Assembly (NCBI RefSeq): GCF_018129085.1
Contig: NZ_JAAGBB010000035.1
Span: forward strand, 1-64,000
DNA: 64,000 nt
Origin: Plastoroseomonas hellenica
GTDB lineage: Bacteria > Pseudomonadota > Alphaproteobacteria > Acetobacterales > Acetobacteraceae
Reading direction: 5' to 3'
Shown here: one piece after another, positions 49,330-58,293 of the stretch
Layout: every line of letters starts with the position of its first letter
How positions within the stretch are numbered: the first letter of the stretch is position 1
Notes under the pieces: generated by a model
The model's database searches: none
Told to the model about the DNA's origin: nothing
Seen by the model: only the letters and a program-made list of their open reading frames with translations
Position numbers and translations under genes: made by a program

Positions 49330-50943
49330 ATGAACCATCGCAGCCTGTTCCGCCGCCTCCTTCTCGCGGCCGCCGCGGCGCTGCCCTTCGCGCTGTCGGT
49401 CGGCGATGCGGCGGCGCAGGCCGCGCTACCATCGGATCGCGTGCTGCGCGTGGTGCCGCATGCTGATCTGCGCACCCTCGATCCCGTCGCGGTCTCCGTC
49501 ACCATCACCCGCATGCACGGGCTGATGATCTATGAGACGCTCTTCGCCTGGGACAGCCAGCTCCGCCCGCAGCCGCAGATGGTCGAGAGCACGACGACCA
49601 GCTCGGATGGGCTCACCTGGCGCTTCACCCTGCGCGAGGGCCTGCGCTTCCATGACGGCCAGCCGGTGACCACGCGCGACGTGATCGCGAGCCTCCGGCG
49701 CTGGATGGCGCGCGACGTCGTCGGCAACCATCTCGGCGCCCGCGTCACCGCGTTGGAGGCGACCGATGCCCGCAGCTTCGAGATGCGGCTGTCGCGCCCG
49801 CATGGCTTCGTGACCTATGCGCTCGGCTCCGCGGTCGGACAGATCCCGGCGATCATGCGCGCCGAGGATGCGGAGACCGATCCGTCGCGGCCAATCACCA
49901 CCACCATCGGCTCCGGCCCCTTCCGCTTCAATCGCGACCTCTGGCTCTCCGGCCAGCGGGTCGTCTACGACCGCAACCCGGACTACGTGCCGCGCCGCGA
50001 GCCGGCGGATGGGCTCGCCGGCGGCCGCGTGGTGCGCGTCGACCGCGTCGAGTGGCAGATCATGCCGGATGCGGCGACGGCGGCCGCGGCGCTGCAGACC
50101 GGCGAGATCGACATCTGGGAACAGCCGGCGCTGGACCTGGTGCCGGTGCTGTCGCGGCGGCGCGACATCCAGGTCGATCGGCTGAACACCATCAGCACCC
50201 AGGCGATGCTGCGGCCGAACTCTCTCTTCCCGCCCTTCAACGATCCGCGCGCCCGTCTCGCGCTTGCCTATGCGACCGACCAGGCGGAGGCGATGGCCGG
50301 CGGCTGGGGCGATGAGCGCTGGTGGCGGCGCTGCGAGGCCTATTTCGTCTGCGGCGCGCCCTTCGGCACCGAAGCCGGGGCGGAGGGCTATGCCCGGCCG
50401 AATCTCGACCGTGCCCGTGAATTGCTGCGCGAGGCCGGCTACAACGGGGAGCGGATCGTCTTCATCACCAGCACCGATATCGCGCCGATCGGCCGCATGG
50501 CGGAGGTGGCGGCGGCCAGCCTGCGGCGCATCGGCATGAACATCGACCTGCAGGTGAACGACTGGGGCACCGTCATCACGCGCCAGCCGCGGCGCGATCC
50601 GCCGGACCAGGGCGGGTGGAACCTCTTCGTGACCTTCGCCTCCGGCCCGACCATGCAGCACCCGCTGACCAATATCGGGACCAACATGGCCTGCGATGGC
50701 CGCAACTGGTCGGGCTGGCCCTGCGATGAAGAGGCGGAGCGGCTGCGCAACGCGGTTCTGGACGCGCCGGAAGGCCCGGAGCGCATCCGGCTGCTGGACG
50801 CGCTGCACCGCCGCCTGGCGGAGACCCAGCCCTATCGGGTGCTGGGCCAGGTGGATCAGCCCTATGCCCGGCGCAGCAGCGTCCGCGGCATGCTGAACGC
50901 GCCGGTCATGGTATTCTGGAACATCGAGAAGAGCGCGCGCTAG
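49330..50943 (+). CDS. Extracytoplasmic peptide-type solute-binding protein (family 5)
   Basis: 537 residues with a signal peptide (FRRLLLAAAAALPFALSVG to AAAQ). Typical segments are VLRVVPHADLRTLDPVAVS, FTLREGLRFHDGQPVTTRDV and GSGPFRFNRD. It is similar to the family-5 protein at 36947, including the RRWM and ALQTGEIDIWEQPA-type segments. It lies 21 bp downstream of the D-aminopeptidase gene and 2 bp upstream of a small membrane protein gene; the three are probably one operon. Permease genes are absent. Confidence 0.9.
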   Translation: MNHRSLFRRLLLAAAAALPFALSVGDAAAQAALPSDRVLRVVPHADLRTLDPVAVSVTITRMHGLMIYETLFAWDSQLRPQPQMVESTTTSSDGLTWRFTLREGLRFHDGQPVTTRDVIASLRRWMARDVVGNHLGARVTALEATDARSFEMRLSRPHGFVTYALGSAVGQIPAIMRAEDAETDPSRPITTTIGSGPFRFNRDLWLSGQRVVYDRNPDYVPRREPADGLAGGRVVRVDRVEWQIMPDAATAAAALQTGEIDIWEQPALDLVPVLSRRRDIQVDRLNTISTQAMLRPNSLFPPFNDPRARLALAYATDQAEAMAGGWGDERWWRRCEAYFVCGAPFGTEAGAEGYARPNLDRARELLREAGYNGERIVFITSTDIAPIGRMAEVAAASLRRIGMNIDLQVNDWGTVITRQPRRDPPDQGGWNLFVTFASGPTMQHPLTNIGTNMACDGRNWSGWPCDEEAERLRNAVLDAPEGPERIRLLDALHRRLAETQPYRVLGQVDQPYARRSSVRGMLNAPVMVFWNIEKSAR

Positions 50944-50945
50944 GC

Positions 50946-51377
50946 ATGGCTCCGAAGTCTCCGTCCTGGGTCGGCCTCTTCGCCCGTGGCCTGGTGCTCA
51001 CCATCGGCGCGGCGGCGGCCGGCACGGCTGCCATGCTGCCCTTTGCCGCCATGCTGTTGCGCCCCATGGCGAAGTACATGGGGGTCTATCTGACGCTCGG
51101 GCCCATCATCGGCCTGTTCTTCGCGGCGCCCATCACGCTGGTCCTGCTGCCGATCCTGCGCCGGCGCGGCGCGCCCCTGCTGCTGCCGGCCGCTGTGGCC
51201 AGCGCCCTCTGGATGATCGCCGCGCCGCGGCTGACCGGTGTCATCGGCCTCACCGCGGCGCCGCGGATCAATCCGGATCTGGTGGTGATCCTGGTGGGCA
51301 CCGGCGCCGGCCTGGCCTCCGCCTGGCTCTTCGCCGCCTGGACCAGGCCGGCCGAAGCTATGCACCCGCGGCCTTGA
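50946..51377 (+). CDS. Four-helix membrane protein, function unknown
   Basis: 143 residues with four predicted helices (about 9-35, 45-68, 77-95 and 108-130). No conserved motif that I recognise. The start is 2 bp after the binding-protein stop, so it is likely in the same operon. Its last 20 bp overlap the end of the convergent sirtuin gene. Confidence 0.7.
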   Translation: MAPKSPSWVGLFARGLVLTIGAAAAGTAAMLPFAAMLLRPMAKYMGVYLTLGPIIGLFFAAPITLVLLPILRRRGAPLLLPAAVASALWMIAAPRLTGVIGLTAAPRINPDLVVILVGTGAGLASAWLFAAWTRPAEAMHPRP

Positions 51378-52077
51378 GCAACCGGTCCACGAAGGCCGGG
51401 ACGATGGCGGTCGCCGGCCCGTGGATCGCTTCGTCGAACAGCGCGCTGCCCTGGCTCGGCTCCAGGTTCAGCTCCACCGTGCGGGCATGCCCGCGCACCT
51501 CCGCCACGAAGCCCGCCGCCGGATAGACATGGCCGGAGGTGCCGATCGAGAGGAACAGCCCGCAATCGCCGAGTGCTGTCTCGATCGCGTCCATGTGCAT
51601 CGGCATCTCCCCGAACCAGACGATGTCCGGCCGCAGCCCGCCGGCCTCGGCGCAGAGCGGGCAGGGCGTCGCGGTCGAGAGATCCTCCTCCCAGGGCATC
51701 GCCGCGGCACAGCGCAGGCAGCGCGCCCGCCCCAGCGCACCATGCATCTGCAGCAGCCGCACCGATCCGGCGCGGGCATGCAGATCATCCACATTCTGGG
51801 TGACGATCAGCACCTCGGCCGGCCAGCGCCGTTCAAGTTCCGCCAGCGCCAAATGCGCGGCGTTCGGCACCACGGCGGGGTCACGGAGCTGGGCGCGGCG
51901 TGCATTGTAGAAGCCATGCACGCGCGCGGGATCGCGTGCGAAGGCCTCTGGCGTCGCGACATCCTCGATCCGCACCTGCGCCCAGATCCCGTCCGGGTCG
52001 CGGAAGGTGGAGAGCCCGGATTCCCGGCTGATGCCGGCCCCGGTCAGTACGACGATCGGATCGACGAGAGGGGTCAT
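51358..52077 (-). CDS. cobB: NAD-dependent protein deacylase, sirtuin class III
   Basis: 239 residues. NAD-binding GAGIS at 13-17 and TQNVDDLH at 93-100 are present; the catalytic base is His112 (MHGALG). Zinc Cys are 120, 123, 139 and 142 (CLRC and CPLC). Tyr57 and Arg60 (YNAR) match the pair that binds succinyl/malonyl-lysine in CobB/SIRT5 proteins, so desuccinylation is likely besides deacetylation. The ATG at 52077 is preferred to a TTG two codons earlier. It overlaps the convergent membrane protein gene by 20 bp. Confidence 0.94.
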   Translation of the reverse strand: MTPLVDPIVVLTGAGISRESGLSTFRDPDGIWAQVRIEDVATPEAFARDPARVHGFYNARRAQLRDPAVVPNAAHLALAELERRWPAEVLIVTQNVDDLHARAGSVRLLQMHGALGRARCLRCAAAMPWEEDLSTATPCPLCAEAGGLRPDIVWFGEMPMHMDAIETALGDCGLFLSIGTSGHVYPAAGFVAEVRGHARTVELNLEPSQGSALFDEAIHGPATAIVPAFVDRLLKAAGA

Positions 52078-52108
52078 GCCCAAAGGCTAATACCCACCTC
52101 GCGCGGCC

Positions 52109-52576
52109 TCAATGCGCGTGCTGCGGCGCACGGGCGCCGGCGGCTTCCACCGAGAGCTCCACCTGCACTTCGCCCGCCCGCTCGAAGCGCAAGGTCAGGG
52201 GGGCGCGGCCGCCCTGCGCCAGCGGCTGGGTCAGCCCGATCAGCATGATGTGCAGGCCGCCCGGCGCGAGCTGCACGGTGCCGCCGGCCGGCACCGCGAT
52301 ATCCTCGACCGGCCGCATGCGCATCACCGCGCCGTCCATCGACATGGTGTGCAATTCGACCCGCCGCGCGATCGGGGAGCTGGCGGAGAGCAGCCGATCG
52401 GGCGCGGCGCCGGTGTTGCGGATGGTGAGGAAGCCGACGCCGGTCGCATTGGCACCGGCGGCGCGCGACCATGGGCGTTCGATGACGAGGTCGCCGGCGC
52501 GACGGTCCTGCGCGGCGGCCGGCAGCGCGGCCAGCAGGGCGGCGCCGATGAGGAGGCTACGGCGTGTGGCGGTCAT
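52109..52576 (-). CDS. PCu(A)C-type periplasmic copper chaperone
   Basis: 155 residues with a signal (TRRSLLIGAALLAALPAAAQ). The copper motif H-X10-M-X21-H-X-M is exact: His76, Met87, His109 and Met111. A His-rich end (PQHAH) adds further ligands. PCuAC proteins deliver Cu(I) to the CuA or CuB centres of cytochrome oxidase. It is the last gene of a leftward copper cluster with YcnI and a TonB receptor. Confidence 0.93.
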   Translation of the reverse strand: MTATRRSLLIGAALLAALPAAAQDRRAGDLVIERPWSRAAGANATGVGFLTIRNTGAAPDRLLSASSPIARRVELHTMSMDGAVMRMRPVEDIAVPAGGTVQLAPGGLHIMLIGLTQPLAQGGRAPLTLRFERAGEVQVELSVEAAGARAPQHAH

Positions 52577-52599
52577 GGCGTGATCCTTTGCATGTGTAC

Positions 52600-52944
52600 T
52601 CAGCGGGTAGCCAGTCGATCCGGCCAGATCGGCGCGGCCTCGCCGAGCCGTGCCTCGATGCGGCCGGCGAGCCGTGCCAGCCGGACGGATTCGCGCGCCC
52701 CGGCGGTCGGGTCACCGGAATCGCAGGCCTCCTCGGCGTTGCGCAGCGCGGCATCGATGGCACCGCGTTCGGCTGCCGTCGCGCGGTCGCGCAGCGTGCC
52801 CACCCAGGCCGCGGCGGGATCGAACGCCCCGCGGCAGACGATGGTGAGCTGCCGGCTCATCTCCTCCGGATCGCAGGCACGCGCCAGCGGGGGTGCTGCG
52901 AGGGTGAGCGCCGCCAGCAGGGCGGCATGGCGGATGTGGCGCAT
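52600..52944 (-). CDS. Secreted Cys-containing protein in copper cluster
   Basis: 114 residues with a signal peptide (RHIRHAALLAALTLAAPPLARA) and mature N-terminus near CDPEE. Three Cys residues (ACDPEE, VCRGAF, ACDSGD) are spaced through a helical Ala/Arg-rich sequence. I recognise no family. It lies 1 bp downstream of the ycnI-like stop and 23 bp upstream of the PCuAC gene, so it probably takes part in periplasmic copper handling. The start at 52944 is chosen because it begins the signal. Confidence 0.7.
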   Translation of the reverse strand: MRHIRHAALLAALTLAAPPLARACDPEEMSRQLTIVCRGAFDPAAAWVGTLRDRATAAERGAIDAALRNAEEACDSGDPTAGARESVRLARLAGRIEARLGEAAPIWPDRLATR

Positions 52945-52945
52945 G

Positions 52946-53473
52946 TCAATTGCTCCCGGGAATGCGTGGCGGGGTGACGCGGAGTGCGGGGGCGGGATGG
53001 CGGTAGTCGGTCGCGCGGCGGCCGGTCTCCGGGACCTCGGTCCAGGCGGCGGTGGCGCCGCCGCTGCAATGCTGCACGGTCGGGAGATGCAGTACCTCGC
53101 CGCCATGGCCCGGGACGCGGAACATCACGGTGAATTCGTCGTACTGCTCGTCGGGCAGCGGTCCACCTTCCCAGGCGATGCTGGTGACGCGTTCGCGGAT
53201 CTGCCCGCCATGGCCATTGTCGATCGGCGGATCGAGCGGCGCGCGCGTGATGGTCAGGCGCCAGCCGGGCTTCGGCATCGGGCGCGCGATGGTGACGCCT
53301 TCGGGGAAACTCACCACCAGGCGTTCGGTTGCGGCACCGTCACAGCCATGCGGCACCCGGAAGGTGGCGCGGAGATAGCCACCCGCCACGGCTTGCGGCG
53401 GATCGATCGTGACATGCGCGGCCGCGGGCATCGCTAGGGCCAGCGCAGCAAGGGGAAGCAGCAGGCGCTTCAT
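52946..53473 (-). CDS. YcnI-like copper-binding protein (DUF1775)
   Basis: 175 residues. The signal peptide ends so that His20 (AAAHVTIDPPQ) becomes the mature N-terminus, the histidine-brace position of YcnI copper-binding domains. The domain continues with RATFRVPHGCDGAATERLVV, ITRAPLDPP and EFTVMFRVPGHGGEVLHLPTVQ. Unlike Bacillus YcnI it has no C-terminal membrane anchor. It sits between the TonB receptor and PCuAC genes; the whole set suggests copper capture across both membranes. Confidence 0.9.
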   Translation of the reverse strand: MKRLLLPLAALALAMPAAAHVTIDPPQAVAGGYLRATFRVPHGCDGAATERLVVSFPEGVTIARPMPKPGWRLTITRAPLDPPIDNGHGGQIRERVTSIAWEGGPLPDEQYDEFTVMFRVPGHGGEVLHLPTVQHCSGGATAAWTEVPETGRRATDYRHPAPALRVTPPRIPGSN

Positions 53474-53486
53474 GGGCTTGTCCCTC

Positions 53487-55556
53487 TCAGAATGTGAATT
53501 GCATGCCGGCATAGACCGAGCGGCCGAAGCCCGGCTCGAACAGCAGCGCGCTGGCATTGGCGACCGGCGCCACGCTGGCGCTCGCGATGTAACGCTTGTC
53601 GGTCAGGTTGCGGGCGTCGACGAAGACACTGATGCCGCGGTCGAAATTCCATCCGGCGCGCAGCCCGAGCAAGGCGTAGCCGCTGGTGCGGGTGGTGTTT
53701 GCATTATCGACATAGAAGGCCTGCGGTACCCATTCGAGATTGGGTGCGATCCAGCCGCCCGCCGGATGCGCATAGCGCAGCTCGGCGCGCAGCAAGTGGC
53801 GCGGTGCGCCGGGCAATTGGTTGTTGCCGTAGACGGCATCGCCGTCGAAGCGGAAATCGCTGAAGGTGTAGGCGCCGCGCAAGGTCAGGCTGTCGCCCTC
53901 CGTGATTGCGTTGCGCGCCGCCGTCCAATCGACACCGAGCTCCAGCCCCTGATGGATGGTGCGGTCGGTGTTCAGCGCCAGCGAGGTCGAAGGCCCGGTG
54001 CTGATGAGCTGGATCTCGTCGCGCAGCCAGGCGCGGTAGATCGCGGCCTCGAAGCGGAGGTCCCCGATGCTGCCGCGGGTGCCCAGTTCGAGCGTCGTCG
54101 CGCGCTGCGCCTTCAGTCGGGTGAAGCCGCCCGCGACCACCAGCGGCGTCAGGTCCGAGAGTGTCGGCGGCTCCGTGCTCCAGGAGAGGTTGGCGAAGAG
54201 CTGCGTGGAAGGCGTGGTGTCCCAGAGCAGGCCGATGCGTGGGTTCACCCATTGCCAGCGTCCGCTGCCGCTATCGTCCGGCCGCCCGTCCCTATCGGTC
54301 AGCAGCCGGTCGCGGCTGGCGCGATAGGCCTCGCCCGCCTGCAGCCCGGCGATGACTGCGAAGCGGTCGGTGAGAGAGAGGGTATTCTCTAGATAGACAT
54401 CGTTGGTGCGTGCGCGATCGAGCGAGCTTGCGGTGAGCGTTGGTCCGGCATGGCCGCTGATGTTGGGATAGCGGTTGCTTTCCGTGCTGCCGATCGCCGC
54501 GTTCGCGCCGATCACCAACCGGTTCTGCAGGCCGAAGACGCGCCCTTCCAGGGTTGCACGCAGAAAAAGGTTCAGGTCTTCGCTGCGCTGGTCGATGTAC
54601 TGGAAGATCGGGTGATCCAGCTCCCGCTGCACGAAGCTGATCCCGCCTTCGACCAGCACGCCCTCCAGCGGCCGCCAGGCGGTGCGGGTGCCGAGGCGCA
54701 GGCTCTCGATGTTGCGCTGGTAGTCGCCGGTGAGATTGGCCGTCGCGGCGCGACGCGGCGCATTCAGCGCGGCATCGCGGGACACGGCGCCCGGGATCTG
54801 CTGGAAGATGGTGTTGTAGGTGACGTAGACCCGGGTCTCGAGCTGGTCGGTCCAGCGGTAGCCGGCATTGGCGTTGAAGCGGGTGCTGCGGCCGGAGGCA
54901 TGGTCGCGGTAGCCGTCATCGGTCAGGCCGGTATAGCTGAACCAGGCATCGAAGGGTCCGCTCGCCGCGCCATAGCTCGCCTGCCAGCGGGCGAAGCCGT
55001 CGGCGCCGAACTCGAAGCGCAGCAGCCCGCCGGGTGCTGTACGGCCGGTCGGCGTCACCGCGTTGATGGCGCCGCCCAGCGTATTGGCGCCGAGCGTGAA
55101 GGCATTGGCCCCGCGCAGCACCTCGAGCCGCTGCAGCGTCAGCGGATCGAGCTCCTGGAAATCGCCGCTGCCATCCGCCTGGTTGATCGGGATGCCGTCC
55201 TGGAGCAGCCGGACGCCGCGCAGGTGGAAGTTCCGCGCAAGGCCGGAGCCGCGGATCGACAGCCGCGTATCCTGGCCCCATTTGGGCGGCGCGAAAACGC
55301 CGGGGGTGAGGGCCAGCGCGTCGTGCAAGGTCGTCGCACTCGCCTGGTCGCGGTAGCTCTCGGCCGGCACCACGGTGACGTTGCCGGGGTTGCGCCGCGC
55401 GAGATCGGCGGCTTCGGCGTTGTCGGGGACGGTCAGCGGAACCGGGGTCGCGGTGACGCTGATCGGCGGCACCTCGGCCGCGCCCTGCGCGAGGGCGGCG
55501 CCGGGGGCGAGCAATGCGGCGCCGGCCAGCAGGCGCGCGCGGAATCGGGGCAACAT
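53487..55556 (-). CDS. TonB-dependent outer-membrane receptor, probably for copper
   Basis: 689 residues. A signal peptide ends AALAQ; a TonB-box-like ISVTATP follows near residue 33. The plug domain has LHDALALTPGVFAP, RLSIRGSGLARNFHLRGVRL and LEVLRGANAFTLGANTLGGAIN. The barrel ends with the expected aromatic residue (YAGMQFTF). Family similarity alone would suggest a siderophore, but the neighbouring DUF2946, YcnI and PCuAC genes favour copper or a copper complex. It is 13 bp from the ycnI-like gene. Confidence 0.9.
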   Translation of the reverse strand: MLPRFRARLLAGAALLAPGAALAQGAAEVPPISVTATPVPLTVPDNAEAADLARRNPGNVTVVPAESYRDQASATTLHDALALTPGVFAPPKWGQDTRLSIRGSGLARNFHLRGVRLLQDGIPINQADGSGDFQELDPLTLQRLEVLRGANAFTLGANTLGGAINAVTPTGRTAPGGLLRFEFGADGFARWQASYGAASGPFDAWFSYTGLTDDGYRDHASGRSTRFNANAGYRWTDQLETRVYVTYNTIFQQIPGAVSRDAALNAPRRAATANLTGDYQRNIESLRLGTRTAWRPLEGVLVEGGISFVQRELDHPIFQYIDQRSEDLNLFLRATLEGRVFGLQNRLVIGANAAIGSTESNRYPNISGHAGPTLTASSLDRARTNDVYLENTLSLTDRFAVIAGLQAGEAYRASRDRLLTDRDGRPDDSGSGRWQWVNPRIGLLWDTTPSTQLFANLSWSTEPPTLSDLTPLVVAGGFTRLKAQRATTLELGTRGSIGDLRFEAAIYRAWLRDEIQLISTGPSTSLALNTDRTIHQGLELGVDWTAARNAITEGDSLTLRGAYTFSDFRFDGDAVYGNNQLPGAPRHLLRAELRYAHPAGGWIAPNLEWVPQAFYVDNANTTRTSGYALLGLRAGWNFDRGISVFVDARNLTDKRYIASASVAPVANASALLFEPGFGRSVYAGMQFTF

Positions 55557-55622
55557 GGTGAAGATACTTTCCTGATCGTCGGAACGGCGGGCGGGATCGA
55601 TCCCGCGCTGCCGCGCGGGACG

Positions 55623-56012
55623 TCAGGAAAGCTGTGGTGGTGCCTGGGCGCCGAGCGGCGGCCCGCGGATCGCCGGCCGCAGGCTCGCCAGGCTCCGGAT
55701 GGGGGCCGCGATTGCCACCATGACCCAGCCCGGCTGCGCCAGCATCGGCTCGGGCGGCGTCAGCGCCTGGGGCAGGGCGTGGCAGGCGAGGCAGAAGCCG
55801 CCCTGCGCGGCGAGGTCGGGCGACTGCTTCTGCCCGTCCTCAGTGACCTGGATGCTGCGCAGCCCTTCCGGGCCGCAGATCTCGACGCTGTGGCCATTGC
55901 TTGCGGCCAGCATGGCCGCGGCATGCGCCAGGCACAACGACGGCGCGACCATCGCCTGCAGGATCAGCAGGATGGCGACGAGCTTCGCGATGCGGGCGCG
56001 CAAACCGGTCAT
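55623..56012 (-). CDS. DUF2946-type membrane-associated protein
   Basis: 129 residues with one N-terminal helix (IAKLVAILLILQAMVAPSLC). The motif GGFCLACHALP matches the CxxCH-type segment of DUF2946 proteins, which are often encoded beside copper-related TonB receptors; this Cys-Cys-His set may bind metal rather than heme. The ATG at 56012 is preferred to a TTG at 56054. It is the first gene of the copper cluster and lies just downstream of a perfect palindrome. Confidence 0.75.
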   Translation of the reverse strand: MTGLRARIAKLVAILLILQAMVAPSLCLAHAAAMLAASNGHSVEICGPEGLRSIQVTEDGQKQSPDLAAQGGFCLACHALPQALTPPEPMLAQPGWVMVAIAAPIRSLASLRPAIRGPPLGAQAPPQLS

Positions 56013-56048
56013 GAGCAGACCGAGCCTAATGCACCGGACGCGAAAGTT

Positions 56049-56062
56049 ACGCAATATTGCGT
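56049..56062. promoter_or_regulatory. ACGCAATATTGCGT palindrome, candidate operator of copper cluster
   Basis: A perfect 14-bp palindrome 37 bp upstream of the DUF2946 start. It overlaps a TTGCGT -35-like box followed after 17 bp by CATTAG, so a bound repressor would block a leftward promoter. A second inverted repeat, GGCCCTCAC/GTGAGGGCC, lies at 56068-56105. The regulator is unidentified. Confidence 0.5.
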
Positions 56063-56269
56063 GCTTCGGCCCTCACGTCCCGACCCGCGACCGAGGGTGA
56101 GGGCCACGCGCCGTAGGCCGCTACTGGCTTCTGCGGAGCGAGGCGAAGCCGATGCTCCGGGGCCGCGAATGCGGCCCGCGCGCGACCAACCTCAGCCGCC
56201 AATGCGGCCCTGACAGCGCGCTAGCCAAGCCGGCGGATGCCGGCGCCGGCGCCTGAGGACCCAATAAAC

Positions 56270-56803
56270 TTACACCAACTCATATTCCACTTCCGGGACA
56301 TAGACCGCCTGTTCCTTCCCGAGCTTGGAGGAGAACAGGGTGAAGTGCTCCACCGCCACCGGTGGTGCCCGGAACAGGTTGTGGGCCTGCACGAAGGCGA
56401 TGAGCTTCTCCGGCGCCGCGCGATCGGTCCGTGCCAGCGTCACATGCGGGGCGAAGCGCCGGCGCTCCGGCTCCAGCCCCACGCGCTGCAGCGCGGTCTC
56501 CACCTTCGCCTGCAGATGCGCCAGGCTGTCGCTGCGCTCGACCCCGGCCCAGAGCGCGGTGACCCGGCCGCCCTTCTCGAACAGCCCGACCCCCTTCAGC
56601 GACAGCTCGAACGGCTTGGCGCGGATGGCGGCGAGCGCCTCATCCACCTCCTCGGCCTGCCAGGGCTCCACCTCGCCGATGAAACGGAGCGTCAGGTGGT
56701 AGTTCTCGGGCGGCACCCAGCGGGCACCCTGGATGCCGCCGATCAGGCCGGAGAGTTGGGCGGAGATCATGCCGGGCAAAGCGAGGGCGACGAACAGGCG
56801 CAT
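56270..56803 (-). CDS. thpR: RNA 2',3'-cyclic phosphodiesterase (ThpR/LigT family)
   Basis: 177 residues, standard length. The two catalytic HxT motifs are His36-Leu-Thr38 (YHLTLRF) and His120-Val-Thr122 (APHVTLAR). The opening MRLFVALALPG is characteristic. The enzyme hydrolyses 2',3'-cyclic phosphate RNA ends to 2'-phosphate. The ATG at 56803 is preferred to a TTG one codon earlier. It lies downstream of tesA on the same strand, with hairpin repeat R6 between them. Confidence 0.92.
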   Translation of the reverse strand: MRLFVALALPGMISAQLSGLIGGIQGARWVPPENYHLTLRFIGEVEPWQAEEVDEALAAIRAKPFELSLKGVGLFEKGGRVTALWAGVERSDSLAHLQAKVETALQRVGLEPERRRFAPHVTLARTDRAAPEKLIAFVQAHNLFRAPPVAVEHFTLFSSKLGKEQAVYVPEVEYELV

Positions 56804-56828
56804 CAACGGGCCCTCCGCGAAGTCCTGA

Positions 56829-56872
56829 GCGTGATGACTTGAGGCCGACAGGCCGAAAAGTCTGAATCACGC
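56829..56872. repeat. Dispersed hairpin repeat R6
   Basis: 44 nt with outer and middle stems identical to R5, but the inner stem is GGCC/GGCC around GACA instead of GGCG/CGCC around GAAT: a compensated double change. It lies in the 88-bp gap between tesA and thpR. Confidence 0.75.
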
Positions 56873-56891
56873 GATCAACCAAAGTTCCGCT

Positions 56892-57582
56892 TCAACCAGC
56901 CGTGGCGGGCCGAGCGCGGTCCAGCAGCGAATCGACAATGGGAAGCATGCGACGAACCAGCTCGTCCACGCCACGGTCATTTGGGTGAATACGATCCGCC
57001 TGGTTGAGCGCGGGGTCCCCCGCCACGCCGTCGAGCAGGAAGGGATAGAAAAGGACATCGGGATGCGCCGCCGCCGCCTGCGCGAAGGCCGCCGTGAAAT
57101 CCCGCCCGTAATCGGCGCCGAGATTGGGCGGCGCCAGCATGCCGGTGAACAGGGTCGGCAGGCGCCGCGCCGCCAGCCCGTCCAGGATCGCCTGGAGATT
57201 CTGCGCCGTGGCCCGAGGATCGAGCCCGCGCAGCCCGTCATTGCCGCCGAGCGCCACGATCACCGCATCCGGCCGCTCGGCCAGCGCCCAGGCCAGCCGT
57301 GCCCGGCCACCCGCCGTGGTGTCGCCGGAGACGCCGGCATCGATGACCCGCACCGCGCGGCCCTGGGCGCGCAGCGCCGCCTCCAGCCGGACCGGCAGCG
57401 CCTGGTCCCGGTTGGGCAGGCCGTAGCCGGCGGTGATCGAATCGCCCAGCATCAGCAGCCGCAGCTCCTGGGCGCCGGCGGGCGCCGCCAGGGCCAGCAA
57501 CACTGCGAAACAGGCCAGGAACTGGCAGGCGGCCCGCCGCGCACCATATCCGTTCTGTAATCCAACACGAACGAAGCGAAGC

Positions 57583-57584
<2 letters not shown>
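56892..57584 (-). CDS. tesA: SGNH-family arylesterase/lysophospholipase (TesA-like)
   Basis: 230 residues. A signal peptide ends APAGAQ near residue 39. The SGNH blocks are LMLGDSITAGYG (Ser49), DAGVSGDTTAGG, ALGGNDGLRG (Asn115) and DRIHPND (Asp197 and His200). TesA is a periplasmic thioesterase/arylesterase/lysophospholipase. The gene is divergent from the ybbA-like ATPase gene, as in many proteobacteria, but here the two ATG codons share a single CATG at 57582-57585, leaving no intergenic space. Confidence 0.92.
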
Positions 57585-58289
<705 letters not shown>

Positions 58290-58293
<4 letters not shown>

